From positions 186,001-250,000 of the forward strand of contig NZ_JABAHI010000008.1 in the NCBI RefSeq assembly GCF_012584445.1: a DNA stretch of 64,000 nt. Direction: 5' to 3'. Positions 1 to 8,979 of the stretch are shown here, in pieces. The DNA is from Olsenella sp. KGMB02461 (lineage in GTDB: Bacteria > Actinomycetota > Coriobacteriia > Coriobacteriales > Atopobiaceae). Position 1 is the stretch's first letter. Each line of letters opens with the position of its first letter. Made by a program: the position numbers and the translations under genes. A model generated the notes under the pieces. That model was not told the origin of the DNA and searched no databases. It saw only the letters and a list, made by a program, of their open reading frames with translations.

Positions 1-1
1 T

Positions 2-208
2 CCCTCAAGCCTCACCAATGAGCAAGCTCTGGCTGGGGTCACCACAGAGCTGCTAGTTGTGGGTCGAGAGCTGCCCTTCGCAAGTTCTGAGCTGCCAAAA
101 ACCGGTGAAGACCCATTGATAACCCCACTGCATGTAGGCTTGCTTTGTTTTGGCGGTTCCTTGGCAGCACTCACAGGTTTAGTAGTGAGTGGAAGAAGAC
201 TGTTATGA
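2..208 (+). CDS. LPXTG-anchored surface protein, C-terminal end only (partial)
   Basis: This reading frame is open from the left edge and ends with a classical sortase signal: LPKTG (codons from position 92), a hydrophobic stretch of about 25 residues, and the positive tail GRRLL before a TGA at 206-208. Sortase A-type enzymes cleave between T and G of this motif and link the protein to the peptidoglycan. Only the last 68 residues are in the window, so the function of the exported part (adhesin, pilin or enzyme) cannot be told. The stop overlaps the ATG of the next gene in an ATGA arrangement, which suggests translational coupling. No sortase gene is in the window. Confidence 0.85.
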   Translation, partial: PSSLTNEQALAGVTTELLVVGRELPFASSELPKTGEDPLITPLHVGLLCFGGSLAALTGLVVSGRRLL

Positions 209-2010
209 AAGACTATTTGAACAAACAACATATACAGAGGTTTTCAGGTTGCGAATTGAACCATTTGAGTTTGGTCGTATATCTTGTAGGGATGTTGGCA
301 ATGCTTTTCTGGCCGCGCCTTGCGCTCGCTACAACCTTTACTTCAAAAATAGTAGACAGCTTTGACAGTGCTCCTATGACTGAGGGTTATCTGGATCATA
401 TGAAAGGCAGATCCCCTGATAGCGTTCAGTTAGCCCCGCAGATCATTACTAAAACTGATGGAGGAGAAACCGATTACCTGATAAACGATGCCTCCTATGT
501 CCCTCCAACAAGCCCTAAAACGATAAATAACGCTGTTATCTTGACATATAAAAACGCAGGAACAACCTTGCTTGGACGATCACTTGATTTAAACGTGGCC
601 ATGGATGTGAGTTGGTGCCACAATTCCCCGGATGATACAGGCTATTACCCTTGTTTCTTATCCACTCCTTATAAAGATTACTACCTGCACCTGAGAGCCT
701 CAGTTGGGTACGCAGATAGACCTGGAGGCCCAGGGGATGTGGCTCATCGCAATGGGATTAAGACGCATATTCGCTACTCCATTACCTATTCCGATACTCA
801 TGAGCCCTGCAAGGAAAAGATACTTATCTGGGTACAAGACCTTGACCAATCGACGATAGGCCCTTTTGCAAACGAGTCTCTTACCCTCCATTCGGGGTTT
901 GACGGTGAATTATATGTATTAAGAAATACAAAACTTAGCTTTGAGGATCTCAAGCAGGGATATCTGCACTCTGCTCAAGGACCCGATGACGGGCCTTTAA
1001 CCAGCTTTGTAGGCTATATCACAGGAGGGTCTTGTGAGTTTACCTGGCAGGGAGAGAGCTGCAGCACGGCCATTGGAGCCATCTATCCGGCTACGTATCC
1101 ACAGCTCAAAGACGATCCAGTCTATGCCCCTACAAAGGCTATTGAAACAATAGATGGCGAATCTCCCTCAGGCAATGCCCCCTATATACTCCAAGGACAA
1201 TTTGTCACATTTCTAGTGCACCAAAAGCTGCCCTACGTGGTGGAGGACAATAAACCAGTAATGACTCAACTGGTTGATGATTTAGATTCTTGTTTAGATG
1301 CGAGTGCTGCCAAAGTCCAAGTGATAAGGCAGGGACAGGACGTGACTGGCAATTGGAAAGTGTCTATAGCGGGGCAAAGAATTACGCTTATGGCACTCGA
1401 TACCGGCCTTGCGACCTTGGATCTTGAATTTAGGATCACTGTCCCTGTGAAGCCTGATGCGGCTGCTGGACATTACAGCAATCTCTCGCGCACCCTAGTT
1501 TCTACAAGAACGAAAAGAAACATTGAGCTAGAGAGCAACTCTGTGCAATGGAATGTGGGAGTGGTGCCAAAAACGCTTCGAGTCACGAAGCGTTTGAGCG
1601 TCTGTGATCTCAACGACTTCCATGGTGTTGCAGCATTTCCAATCGAGCTAAAGGTGTTGGGAAAAGAGGGGGAGGGTTGTATGTTGAGAAAGATGATTGT
1701 GTTTAGTGGAGAAGAACCGGTGTCTGATGACGGGACAGTTTTTCGGCAGTGCATCTTTAACCTTGCGGATGCATCTATCGCTTACCCTTCTGAGCTGCAA
1801 TTACGAGAAGTGCCCACTTCTAGATTCTGGCTCGAAGACTGTACAAGCGGTGATGACGGATCGTCCAAAAGTGACGGCACTCTGATTTGGGACTTGAGTC
1901 CAGGCAATGTGACAAGCGAGCAGCTATCTTGTGAATTGAAGAACTGTAAGACAGAGCACCGTTGGCTCAGCCATAGTGCGATGGCGACTAATACCGTCCA
2001 ATCGCATTGA
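205..2010 (+). CDS. secreted cysteine-rich surface-like protein, function unknown
   Basis: A 601-residue protein beginning MKDYLNKQH, with a signal peptide (hydrophobic segment about residues 25-42, ending LALA) and an otherwise hydrophilic body. I chose the ATG at 205 because it overlaps the stop of the upstream LPXTG gene (ATGA) and follows a GGAAGAAG sequence. An earlier in-frame ATG at 145 lies inside the LPXTG-encoding codons. The C-terminal 150 residues, starting near KTLRVTKRL, look like the beta-rich repeat domains common in Gram-positive pilin and adhesin proteins, but I cannot assign a family with certainty. About 14 cysteines are scattered through the protein. There is no LPXTG motif or terminal membrane segment, so it may be released or held by the upstream partner. 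Confidence 0.7.
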   Translation: MKDYLNKQHIQRFSGCELNHLSLVVYLVGMLAMLFWPRLALATTFTSKIVDSFDSAPMTEGYLDHMKGRSPDSVQLAPQIITKTDGGETDYLINDASYVPPTSPKTINNAVILTYKNAGTTLLGRSLDLNVAMDVSWCHNSPDDTGYYPCFLSTPYKDYYLHLRASVGYADRPGGPGDVAHRNGIKTHIRYSITYSDTHEPCKEKILIWVQDLDQSTIGPFANESLTLHSGFDGELYVLRNTKLSFEDLKQGYLHSAQGPDDGPLTSFVGYITGGSCEFTWQGESCSTAIGAIYPATYPQLKDDPVYAPTKAIETIDGESPSGNAPYILQGQFVTFLVHQKLPYVVEDNKPVMTQLVDDLDSCLDASAAKVQVIRQGQDVTGNWKVSIAGQRITLMALDTGLATLDLEFRITVPVKPDAAAGHYSNLSRTLVSTRTKRNIELESNSVQWNVGVVPKTLRVTKRLSVCDLNDFHGVAAFPIELKVLGKEGEGCMLRKMIVFSGEEPVSDDGTVFRQCIFNLADASIAYPSELQLREVPTSRFWLEDCTSGDDGSSKSDGTLIWDLSPGNVTSEQLSCELKNCKTEHRWLSHSAMATNTVQSH

Positions 2011-2061
2011 TAGTGCCTGCAAGGCCTTGAATGATAATTAGCACCTTGATAAAAGGATATC

Positions 2062-2100
2062 ATTGGGCTCCCAACCGATGAGAATGATTGGGAGCCCAAT
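2062..2100. terminator. convergent-gene hairpin
   Basis: A perfect 12-bp inverted repeat (ATTGGGCTCCCA / TGGGAGCCCAAT) with a 15-nt loop lies between two convergent genes. No long T tract follows on either strand, so it may act as a weak bidirectional terminator or a 3' end stabiliser. Confidence 0.6.
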
Positions 2101-2130
2101 GGATGAGGATCGAACGAGATTTGTGAATGA

Positions 2131-3708
2131 CTAGTTATGCACTACCACCACCGTGCCCACATTAATCAAACCTGCAAGTTCAGCCGCCTTGTCGGGAGGT
2201 AGATTCACGCATCCGTGACTCCCGTTGTATTCATAGATGTTAGAACCAAAGTTGCTGCGCCAACCAGCATCATGAAGACCTACAGAGTTGCCTACAAAAG
2301 GCATCCAATAGGCGACAGGGGTCTCGTATTCAGGCTTTTTTGTCTCAGGGTCGATTTTTCCGCGAAGCACAGACGCGGGTGCGCTCTTATTAAAATTGCT
2401 GTTGATGAAATAGACGCCGGTGGGAGTCTGGTAATTTTTGGCTGCATCGCCAGAGACGCAATCGGTTTCCCAGACAAGGCTGCCGTTGTCGTCGTAATAG
2501 CGGACATGCTGCTCGGAAAGATCGACGTCGACGTAAGAATTGCCCCAATCACGTCCACCCTCACCGGGAAGAATTTCTGCAGTTTGATAGGTAGGAACCT
2601 TGATAGTGGTGGTTTCGCCTGCAACCACTGCTTCAGTAATCAGCGCGGCCAAAGATTTGGAATCCACATTCCAACCGTATGTGCCACCAACTACTGTGAC
2701 CTGCTTTCCATCAGGGCGAGTATAGGAACGCTCTGAACCCACAGTGTCTAGCTCTTTGGAAAGCACATCGCGGCCCCAAGCAGTCACTGCCTCAGCATCG
2801 AGAGTGGCCTCAAGGCTATCGTTGAGAGTTACCCAATCGATAATCTTGGAAGAATCGATGGTGCCTGCGTTTTTGCCATCGAGATCCAGAGTGATTTTTG
2901 CAGAAAGAAAACCATTGGCCGCTTTGGCAGCTTGGGCGAGACTCTCGTCGTCTTGGGTGACAGATGCTTGTACTAGAACGTCATCTCCAAGTTCTACAGA
3001 GGTTTCCAGAGTGGAGAGAGCATCGTTAACCTGCTGTATGACTTTATCGGTATCGACCTTTGTTCCTGCTTGCTCTGCTACTACGGCAAACATTGAAGAG
3101 CCTTTGTCAAAGGCGATGGTGGCGTTTACTGGGTCTTTGGCATCTTTGTTGTGGGCCTCGCACGCCTCGTTAACCAAGGCGGCGACCTTATCCACGCTAT
3201 AAGAAGAGCCGCGGGCATGATCGATGGCATGAGGAATGAACACCTCAAATGGCCAGCCCCAAGGATGCGTCTCTTGAATGGCACTTTCGACATAGCTGGA
3301 GGCATCGAACGACAAGTCAATCTCATTGCCAGGAATGGAAAAATCCATGCCATCGCCAGAGACTTTGAGCACATAGGCGTCAGTTCTGTCGGAAAGACTG
3401 CCGGCTACCTCATTCGCGCTTTTGAGAGAAACGTTGCGTCCCTGAATAGACGTGTTAGGCATGAAGAAGTAAGAGAAGAAGAGGCCCCCTGCCACATATA
3501 TAGCAGCAAGGGCTAAGACAGTAGCAAGTAAAGGTTTGAGGAAGGGAGGGAGCTTGCTAGGTGTTTTATGAGAAGATCCTGCCTTGTTGATCTTATTGGC
3601 AGAAAGGGTTCCAAACTTATTTTGGTCTACCGATGTCTTGACTGCCAAGGTGCTTGCAGGAAAACCTTGGCCAAGATGAGCAGCATGGCCTTTAGGACTC
3701 AAGGGCAT
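2131..3708 (-). CDS. L,D-transpeptidase (YkuD family) with PG-binding-like N-terminal domains
   Basis: This 525-residue protein should form or remodel 3-3 peptidoglycan cross-links outside the cell. It has a basic cytoplasmic N-terminus, one membrane anchor at about residues 56-80, and a long extracellular region that resembles the tandem putative peptidoglycan-binding domains often found before YkuD domains. The C-terminal YkuD domain carries the expected signature: H479, the SHGC motif with catalytic Cys500, and NLPP following. The gene stands alone, convergent with the surface protein gene and divergent from the methyltransferase gene. The start is the ATG at 3708, preceded on its strand by GAAAGAGAG. 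The same domain order is known from actinobacterial and firmicute enzymes, including some linked to carbapenem tolerance. Substrate details are inference. Confidence 0.9.
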   Translation of the reverse strand: MPLSPKGHAAHLGQGFPASTLAVKTSVDQNKFGTLSANKINKAGSSHKTPSKLPPFLKPLLATVLALAAIYVAGGLFFSYFFMPNTSIQGRNVSLKSANEVAGSLSDRTDAYVLKVSGDGMDFSIPGNEIDLSFDASSYVESAIQETHPWGWPFEVFIPHAIDHARGSSYSVDKVAALVNEACEAHNKDAKDPVNATIAFDKGSSMFAVVAEQAGTKVDTDKVIQQVNDALSTLETSVELGDDVLVQASVTQDDESLAQAAKAANGFLSAKITLDLDGKNAGTIDSSKIIDWVTLNDSLEATLDAEAVTAWGRDVLSKELDTVGSERSYTRPDGKQVTVVGGTYGWNVDSKSLAALITEAVVAGETTTIKVPTYQTAEILPGEGGRDWGNSYVDVDLSEQHVRYYDDNGSLVWETDCVSGDAAKNYQTPTGVYFINSNFNKSAPASVLRGKIDPETKKPEYETPVAYWMPFVGNSVGLHDAGWRSNFGSNIYEYNGSHGCVNLPPDKAAELAGLINVGTVVVVHN

Positions 3709-3731
3709 GAAAACTCTCTTTCATTGGTATA

Positions 3732-3801
3732 GCTTGCCGTGCATCGCAAGCGGAGGGTTACCTAATCAGTGCCCCATATCGTAACCTATACCGGTAGGTA
3801 A
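3732..3801. promoter_or_regulatory. divergent intergenic region with operator-like dyads
   Basis: The 149-bp gap between divergent genes holds a 6-bp stem (GCTTGC 3732-3737, GCAAGC 3746-3751) and three related half-sites: TTACCTA at 3758, AACCTA at 3784 and the inverted TAGGTAA at 3795, the last two around the palindrome TACCGGTA. Such repeated inverted half-sites suggest a regulator binding site. For the rightward gene TTGGTC (3802-3807) and TATTTA (3824-3829), 16 bp apart, are a possible promoter. Confidence 0.35.
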
Positions 3802-3857
3802 TTGGTCTGGTTAGTATATGTAATATTTATTTATAAGGGATAGGGAAGCGGGCATTC

Positions 3858-4682
3858 ATGATCATTGAGGCATCGCAGGCTGCTCATGCTCCAGAACTGG
3901 ATTATTTTCTCTCTCTCACAGATCACGAGTTGCGCAGGAGGAGAGAAGCAGAGAACGGTATCTTCATTGCAGAGAGTGCAAAAGTGGTGAAGTCTGCTTT
4001 AGATGCAGGCATAACGCCTTTGGCGTTTCTTGTAGAAGATCAAAGATTGGAATCTATCGCTTTTCTTTTGGCACAAATTGAAGATGAAGTGCCAGTGTTT
4101 TCTATGCCTCGTGATCAGATAAGTCAGCTGGTTGGCTATCCCCATAATCGCGGGGTGCTTTGCGCTATGGAAAGGCCTGCTCCCCAGGATCCTCGTGAAA
4201 TCTTAAGTGACTCTTCCTTGGTGGCGGTTATTGAGGACGTGACTGATACCACCAATGTGGGGGCGATTTTTAGGTCAGCTGCTGCATTGGGTGTAGATGC
4301 AGTCTTCATCACACCGCATTGTGCCGATCCGCTTTCTAGGCGTTGTGTGCGAGTGTCGATGGGTACAGTATTTGATATTCCCTGGGCCCGTCTTGAAGAT
4401 TGGCCCATACAAGGCATAGAGCTCTTTCATGAGACTGGTTTTAAAGTGCTTGCCTGTGCGCTTTCAGAGGACTCTTGGAGTCTCGACGATCCTCGCGTGC
4501 ACGAGATTGAACGGACGGCCTTGTTGTTTGGAACCGAAGGTGATGGGCTGAAAGAGGCTACTATTGCCCAGGCGGATCACGTAGTACGAATTCCTATGGC
4601 TCATGGGGTGGATTCTCTTAATGTGGCTGCTGCTTCTGCAGTGTTCTTTTGGGAATTGGGTCCAAAAAGGAGTCACAAATGA
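3858..4682 (+). CDS. SpoU/TrmH-family RNA 2'-O-methyltransferase
   Basis: A 274-residue enzyme expected to methylate the 2'-hydroxyl of a ribose in rRNA or tRNA using S-adenosylmethionine. The N-terminal substrate-binding part covers about residues 10-95. The C-terminal SPOUT knot has all three family motifs: NVGAIFRSAAALG, LLFGTEGDG and IPM..GVDSLNVAAA. The RNA target cannot be read from the sequence; close relatives are usually annotated as 23S rRNA methyltransferases. It is preceded by AGGGAAGCGGG before the ATG. A small hairpin and a short tandem duplication separate it from ftsH downstream. Confidence 0.9.
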   Translation: MIIEASQAAHAPELDYFLSLTDHELRRRREAENGIFIAESAKVVKSALDAGITPLAFLVEDQRLESIAFLLAQIEDEVPVFSMPRDQISQLVGYPHNRGVLCAMERPAPQDPREILSDSSLVAVIEDVTDTTNVGAIFRSAAALGVDAVFITPHCADPLSRRCVRVSMGTVFDIPWARLEDWPIQGIELFHETGFKVLACALSEDSWSLDDPRVHEIERTALLFGTEGDGLKEATIAQADHVVRIPMAHGVDSLNVAAASAVFFWELGPKRSHK

Positions 4683-4739
4683 TTGTTCGATTGTGGGCGT
4701 TTTCAACAGTCGCTCGTCGATTGAGCGATGCTCTCTAAT

Positions 4740-4775
4740 AAATGTGGTTATATAGGCAAATGTGGTTATATAGGC
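4740..4775. repeat. 18-bp tandem duplication
   Basis: Two exact, adjacent copies of an 18-bp unit (AAATGTGGTTATATAGGC, 4740-4757 and 4758-4775), followed by a further AAA, lie about 80 bp upstream of the ftsH start. Each copy contains TTATAT, so a possible -10 element is duplicated, but no good -35 sits at the right distance. Confidence 0.8.
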
Positions 4776-4853
4776 AAACGCCTGTTCCACAGAGAAGGAA
4801 CCTCGAGGCGGTATTTTCTGTAGCCTGCGTCCTTGAAGGAGGCAACATCAGGC

Positions 4854-6731
4854 ATGGATAATAAGAAGAAACGTCAATCGATGATGCTCTATGTCATTAT
4901 CGCGCTTATTGTCTTCGCGATATTGCGAGCCTTTGTGTATCCGTCAGTGATACCTAACACGGTCAAAGAGACTGACTATTCCACTTTTATCTCGATGGTG
5001 GATGATGACAAAGTAAATAAAGTACAGCTTAATACAGAGACAGGGTCCATCGTCTTTGTAAGCGGCGAAGGCGATAACGCGCAAACCTACCGCACCAACC
5101 GATTCCCCGGTGACGATACCCTGGTCGAGCGCTTGGAAAAGCACAATGTTGAGTTTGCTGCAGAGATTCCGGACGGCAATGACAACTTCTGGCTTGCTCT
5201 GCTGCTTTACGGCTTCCCCTTCATTCTTATCATTTTGGGTGGCTGGGCCCTTAACCGTCAAATGAAAAAAGCTATGGGCGACGATGGTCCCTCTATGTCT
5301 TTTGGCGGCGGTGGTCTTGGAAATTTTGGTAAGTCTGGCGCAAAGGTGATTGCCGAGAAAGAGACGGGGGTCACCTTTAAGGATGTTGCAGGGCAAGATG
5401 AAGCTAAAGAATCATTGGCTGAGTTGGTGAGCTTTCTTGAGAAGCCTCAGCGTTACGAGGCTATTGGAGCAAAGCTTCCGCGTGGCGCTTTGCTCGTAGG
5501 CCCTCCGGGCACAGGTAAAACCCTTTTGGCTAAAGCTGTGGCTGGAGAGGCAAAGGTGCCCTTCTTCTCCATCTCTGGTTCTGAATTTGTCGAGATGTTT
5601 GTTGGTCGCGGCGCTGCCAAGGTACGCGACCTCTTCAAGCAGGCAAATGAGAAGGCGCCTTGTATCGTCTTCATCGACGAGATCGATACAGTGGGCAAAC
5701 GCCGTGATGCCGGCTTGTCCACCAATGATGAGCGCGAGCAGACGCTCAATCAGCTGCTCACCGAGATGGATGGCTTCGACAATCACAAGGGCATTGTGGT
5801 TATTGGCGCCACTAACCGTCCAGATACCCTGGATCCAGCCCTTTTGCGTCCTGGTCGTTTTGACCGCCGCGTGCCGGTGGAGCTTCCTGATCTTGCTGGC
5901 CGTAAGGCGATTTTGGCTCTTCATGCCAATGACGTGAAGATGACTGGCGATATCGATCTTGATGTAATTGCGAGGGCCACCCCTGGCGCATCTGGCGCAG
6001 ATCTTTCGAACATCATCAACGAAGCAGCTCTTCGTGCGGTTCGTATGGGGCGCAACCGTGTGACCCAAGAAGACATTCAAGAGTCTGTCGAAGTTGTCAT
6101 TGCAGGCGAAAAGCGCAAGTCTACCGTGCTTTCCGAGCGTGAGAAAAAGATCGTGGCGTACCACGAGATTGGCCATGCAATGGTGGCAGCGGCTCAAAAG
6201 GGATCGGCTCCTGTTTCGAAGATCACTATCGTTCCGCGCACTTCCGGCGCATTGGGCTACACCATGCAAGTGGAAGACGACGAACATTATTTGGTCACCA
6301 AAGAAGAGGCAATGGAGCAGATTGCGGTAATGTGCGGTGGTCGTTCTGCAGAAGAGCTGATCTTCAAACAAATTACTACCGGCGCTTCAAACGATATCGA
6401 GCGTGCTACTAAGCTGGCGCGCAACATGGTTACGCAATATGGCATGAGCGATAAGTTTGGCATGGTAGCGTTGGGGCAGGTGCAAAATCGCTATCTATCT
6501 GGAGACGCTTCGCTTACATGCTCAGAGGGCACTGCCCAAGAAATTGACGAGGAGGTCATGCGCATTGTTGAGGAGTCTCACCAAAACGCCCTCAAGATTC
6601 TGCGCGAGAATCTCTTCAAGCTCCATGAGCTCGCACGCTATCTGCAGGTCAAGGAGACCATCACTGGTGAGGAGTTTATGAACATCTTTACCCGTGATAA
6701 TGACTATCTGCCTAAACCTGACGCTCAATAA
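4854..6731 (+). CDS. ftsH: ATP-dependent zinc metalloprotease FtsH
   Basis: FtsH is a membrane-anchored AAA+ protease that extracts and degrades misfolded membrane proteins and some regulators. This 625-residue protein has two membrane segments (about residues 10-30 and 115-135) flanking the extracytoplasmic domain, the AAA module with Walker A GPPGTGKT at residues 216-223 and Walker B FIDEID, the second region of homology ending in RPGRFDR, and the zinc site HEIGH at 437-441. The start is the ATG at 4854 because AAGGAGG (4836-4842) precedes it by 11 nt; the earlier in-frame TTG overlaps this ribosome binding site. It appears to be a single-gene unit, ended by the hairpin at 6761. The C-terminus is of ordinary length with no extension. 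Confidence 0.97.
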   Translation: MDNKKKRQSMMLYVIIALIVFAILRAFVYPSVIPNTVKETDYSTFISMVDDDKVNKVQLNTETGSIVFVSGEGDNAQTYRTNRFPGDDTLVERLEKHNVEFAAEIPDGNDNFWLALLLYGFPFILIILGGWALNRQMKKAMGDDGPSMSFGGGGLGNFGKSGAKVIAEKETGVTFKDVAGQDEAKESLAELVSFLEKPQRYEAIGAKLPRGALLVGPPGTGKTLLAKAVAGEAKVPFFSISGSEFVEMFVGRGAAKVRDLFKQANEKAPCIVFIDEIDTVGKRRDAGLSTNDEREQTLNQLLTEMDGFDNHKGIVVIGATNRPDTLDPALLRPGRFDRRVPVELPDLAGRKAILALHANDVKMTGDIDLDVIARATPGASGADLSNIINEAALRAVRMGRNRVTQEDIQESVEVVIAGEKRKSTVLSEREKKIVAYHEIGHAMVAAAQKGSAPVSKITIVPRTSGALGYTMQVEDDEHYLVTKEEAMEQIAVMCGGRSAEELIFKQITTGASNDIERATKLARNMVTQYGMSDKFGMVALGQVQNRYLSGDASLTCSEGTAQEIDEEVMRIVEESHQNALKILRENLFKLHELARYLQVKETITGEEFMNIFTRDNDYLPKPDAQ

Positions 6732-6760
6732 GAACGCCGTAATAATCTAAGGCAAAGCAA

Positions 6761-6802
6761 GGCGCCAGTACCATTTCCCCTAAAGGAATTGGTACTGGCG
6801 CC
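6761..6802. terminator. bidirectional hairpin between ftsH and fbp
   Basis: A 13-bp perfect inverted repeat (GGCGCCAGTACCA 6761-6773, TGGTACTGGCGCC 6790-6802) lies between convergent ftsH and fbp. On the minus strand it is followed by TTGCTTTGCCTT, which is T-rich; on the plus strand the following sequence is AT-rich without a clear T tract. Confidence 0.7.
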
Positions 6803-6854
6803 ATTCTGATAATAATTGAGTATTCGATAACTCTAAGTTAGCAATGCTGGCGAG

Positions 6855-8759
6855 TTAGCGCTTGGCTCGCTCTTTAAGAAGGCCGTGATTGTAAGAGTCT
6901 AGGAGTGCACGCAACTCGAGAATGCGCTGGCGGATGGTCTCTCCCGTATCAGAGTCTTCTACAAGCAGGGGATGTTCTGCGACTTCAAATCGATCGGTGT
7001 CGCTCATGATGTCAGCATTGAGGTCAAGCACATTGCCAATGGAGGTAAAGGCACGATGTGCCTTGATGCGAAGGCCGCTTTTATCGGCAATGAGGGTATA
7101 GCCTGCGATGCCGGTAGTTTTGTGGTAAGCCTTGCAAAAGCCGCCATCGATCACAATGTGATAGCCACCCGAACGAACAGGGTTTTCACCGCTAGAGGCC
7201 TTCACTGGGGTATGGCCATTGATAATATGGCCCTGTCTGGGATCGGCACCAAATTCCCGCAGCACTTGCTTGCATACGGTGGGAGAAGAGATGAGATTCC
7301 AATATTCATCCCTAGGCTCATGCCAACACGATTTATCGGCTACAAGACTGCGCTCAAAGGTTTTGGTTATGCGACCGCAGAGCGGGGAGTGAAAGCCGCA
7401 GTACAGATAGTACATAAGATCGAGCGACTCTTGGGAGGGATCCATCCAGGCCTGGCGCGCTTCGCGGTCAAGCCAGTCAAATAGGTCTCGGCCGGCGAGG
7501 CCATGGCCTCGGAGTACAAATCGAGGGAACAAGTCATCTTCTGTCATGGGGACGCACCCATGGAAAAGCACGTTATTGTTGCAGACCTTATACATGCCAC
7601 CATGCTCGTAGAGAAAGCCTATGTGAGCATGGAGCCTATCGCTGGCTTCAAAGGCACTCGCCAGAGATTCGACTACCGCTTCTTCTTCTAATGTGAGCTG
7701 GCAAACATCCTCGCCTTGGAGTGTGGGAAGGTCGCAAGTGACTAATGGCACATCGCCTTCGGGGAGATGGACGCAGTCTTCCTCGATATCCACCAAAGGT
7801 AAAAGCAGGCGGTCGCCCATCTCAAAATCGGGATTTCGCCTAATGAGTTGGGCTTCGAGCTTGAACAAAATGATGTCGATGGCTTTTTCCATAGGGGAGA
7901 GCACATCGCCGTCTAAGTAGGTACGTTCTGCGAAAAGCGCCAGCTCGCGAAGGGAGATGCCATAGGCACTCTCAAGAATCTCTAGATTGCCATAGCGAAG
8001 ATTGTTTCTTACCACGGCAGCCTGGCAGACACGGGATCCACAGGCAGCCCCCATCCATACGATGTCGTGATTTCCCCATTGAATATCGACGCCGGCATAG
8101 TCCATGAGGCGGTCGAGGATTTTATCGGCATGAGGGCCACGATCAAAGAGGTCTCCCACAATATGGAGTCGGTCGACTGCGAGACGTTTGATGAGAGAAG
8201 CCAGCGACTCCACGAAGTCAGGTCCGCTTCCTGTATCAACAATGGTGTCGATGATGCGCTCATGGTAATGGGTCCGGGCATCGGGTTGGTCGATTTGGTC
8301 GCGGAGAAGCTCGTCGATGATATAGGCATAGGATACCGGCATGGCTTTGCGCACCTTGGACTGCGTATAGGCAGAAGCAAAGTGCTTTGCGACGCGCAAA
8401 AGACGCATGAGATGGGTGCGCCACCAGCTAAGATCGATGATTCCAGCCTCGAACTCTTTCATCATCTTTTTGTCAGGATAATAAATGAGTGTGCAAAGGT
8501 CGTCTTGCTCGGCTTGGCTCAGCTCACCTGCAAACTCATGGCGAACTCCTTCGCGAATGACGCCGGAGCAGTTGTTGAGGATATGCTCAAAAGCGGCGTA
8601 TTCGCCATGAACATCGCTCATGAAATGCTCGGTGGCTTTGGGGAGACCTAAAATGGCTTCGAGGTTGATGATCTCAGTAAACACCGCTTGGCGTGTAGGG
8701 AACTGCTCTGAAAGAAGCTCGAGACATCTGATTTCTGGGTCTGTGGGAGTTACGCGCAT
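6855..8759 (-). CDS. fbp: fructose-1,6-bisphosphatase class III
   Basis: This 634-residue enzyme removes the 1-phosphate of fructose 1,6-bisphosphate in gluconeogenesis. It belongs to the large class III family first known from Bacillus, unrelated in sequence to classes I and II. The metallophosphatase signatures are visible: SDVHGEYAAFEHIL near residue 50, GDLFDRGPHADKI near 210, WGNHDIVWMG near 235 and NGHTPVK in the C-terminal half. I chose the third candidate ATG (8759) because GGAG lies 6 nt upstream; ATGs at 8765 and 8777 are also possible. It is transcribed alone, divergent from ileS. On its strand, upstream of the start, a dyad of TTCCT.../...AGGAA halves may be a promoter or operator. 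Confidence 0.95.
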   Translation of the reverse strand: MRVTPTDPEIRCLELLSEQFPTRQAVFTEIINLEAILGLPKATEHFMSDVHGEYAAFEHILNNCSGVIREGVRHEFAGELSQAEQDDLCTLIYYPDKKMMKEFEAGIIDLSWWRTHLMRLLRVAKHFASAYTQSKVRKAMPVSYAYIIDELLRDQIDQPDARTHYHERIIDTIVDTGSGPDFVESLASLIKRLAVDRLHIVGDLFDRGPHADKILDRLMDYAGVDIQWGNHDIVWMGAACGSRVCQAAVVRNNLRYGNLEILESAYGISLRELALFAERTYLDGDVLSPMEKAIDIILFKLEAQLIRRNPDFEMGDRLLLPLVDIEEDCVHLPEGDVPLVTCDLPTLQGEDVCQLTLEEEAVVESLASAFEASDRLHAHIGFLYEHGGMYKVCNNNVLFHGCVPMTEDDLFPRFVLRGHGLAGRDLFDWLDREARQAWMDPSQESLDLMYYLYCGFHSPLCGRITKTFERSLVADKSCWHEPRDEYWNLISSPTVCKQVLREFGADPRQGHIINGHTPVKASSGENPVRSGGYHIVIDGGFCKAYHKTTGIAGYTLIADKSGLRIKAHRAFTSIGNVLDLNADIMSDTDRFEVAEHPLLVEDSDTGETIRQRILELRALLDSYNHGLLKERAKR

Positions 8760-8927
8760 AACCATCTCCAAAAGCACCAGCTTAAAGCATTCCTGTATAT
8801 CAATATACTCTAGGAAAGAAGCATCGGAAAAAGCCCCCTAGGTCTCTCCACATCTTGAGTCGCCGTGGGATAAAGGCGAAATTCGAGTGGGTCGTAGACT
8901 GCCTGAAACACTTGTTTTATGACTGGG

Positions 8928-8936
8928 TGCTATCAT
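8928..8936 (+). promoter_or_regulatory. candidate extended -10 promoter of ileS
   Basis: TGCTATCAT matches an extended -10 element (TGnTATAAT) 44 nt before the ileS start. No convincing -35 is placed 17 bp upstream. The leader also contains GGGA-GCC-TCCC (8968-8978), a small hairpin that would cover the ileS Shine-Dalgarno sequence. I saw no T-box sequence. Confidence 0.3.
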
Positions 8937-8979
8937 CTTCTGCGCCTATGCATATCTAATAAAGCAAGGGAGCCTCCCA

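Noticed and set aside
1-2010. Tandem pilin operon with sortase
   Set aside because: No sortase or second LPXTG gene lies in the window, so only a surface operon can be claimed.
1880-2040. Frameshift hiding an LPXTG end for the second surface gene
   Set aside because: I checked the other forward frames near the stop and found no sorting motif or hydrophobic tail.
5412-6371. 319-codon open frame on the minus strand inside ftsH
   Set aside because: Antisense shadow of a conserved gene with no ribosome binding site or recognisable product.
8760-8979. Possible T-box riboswitch before ileS
   Set aside because: No T-box sequence or tRNA-binding specifier pattern was seen; only a short hairpin over the ribosome binding site.
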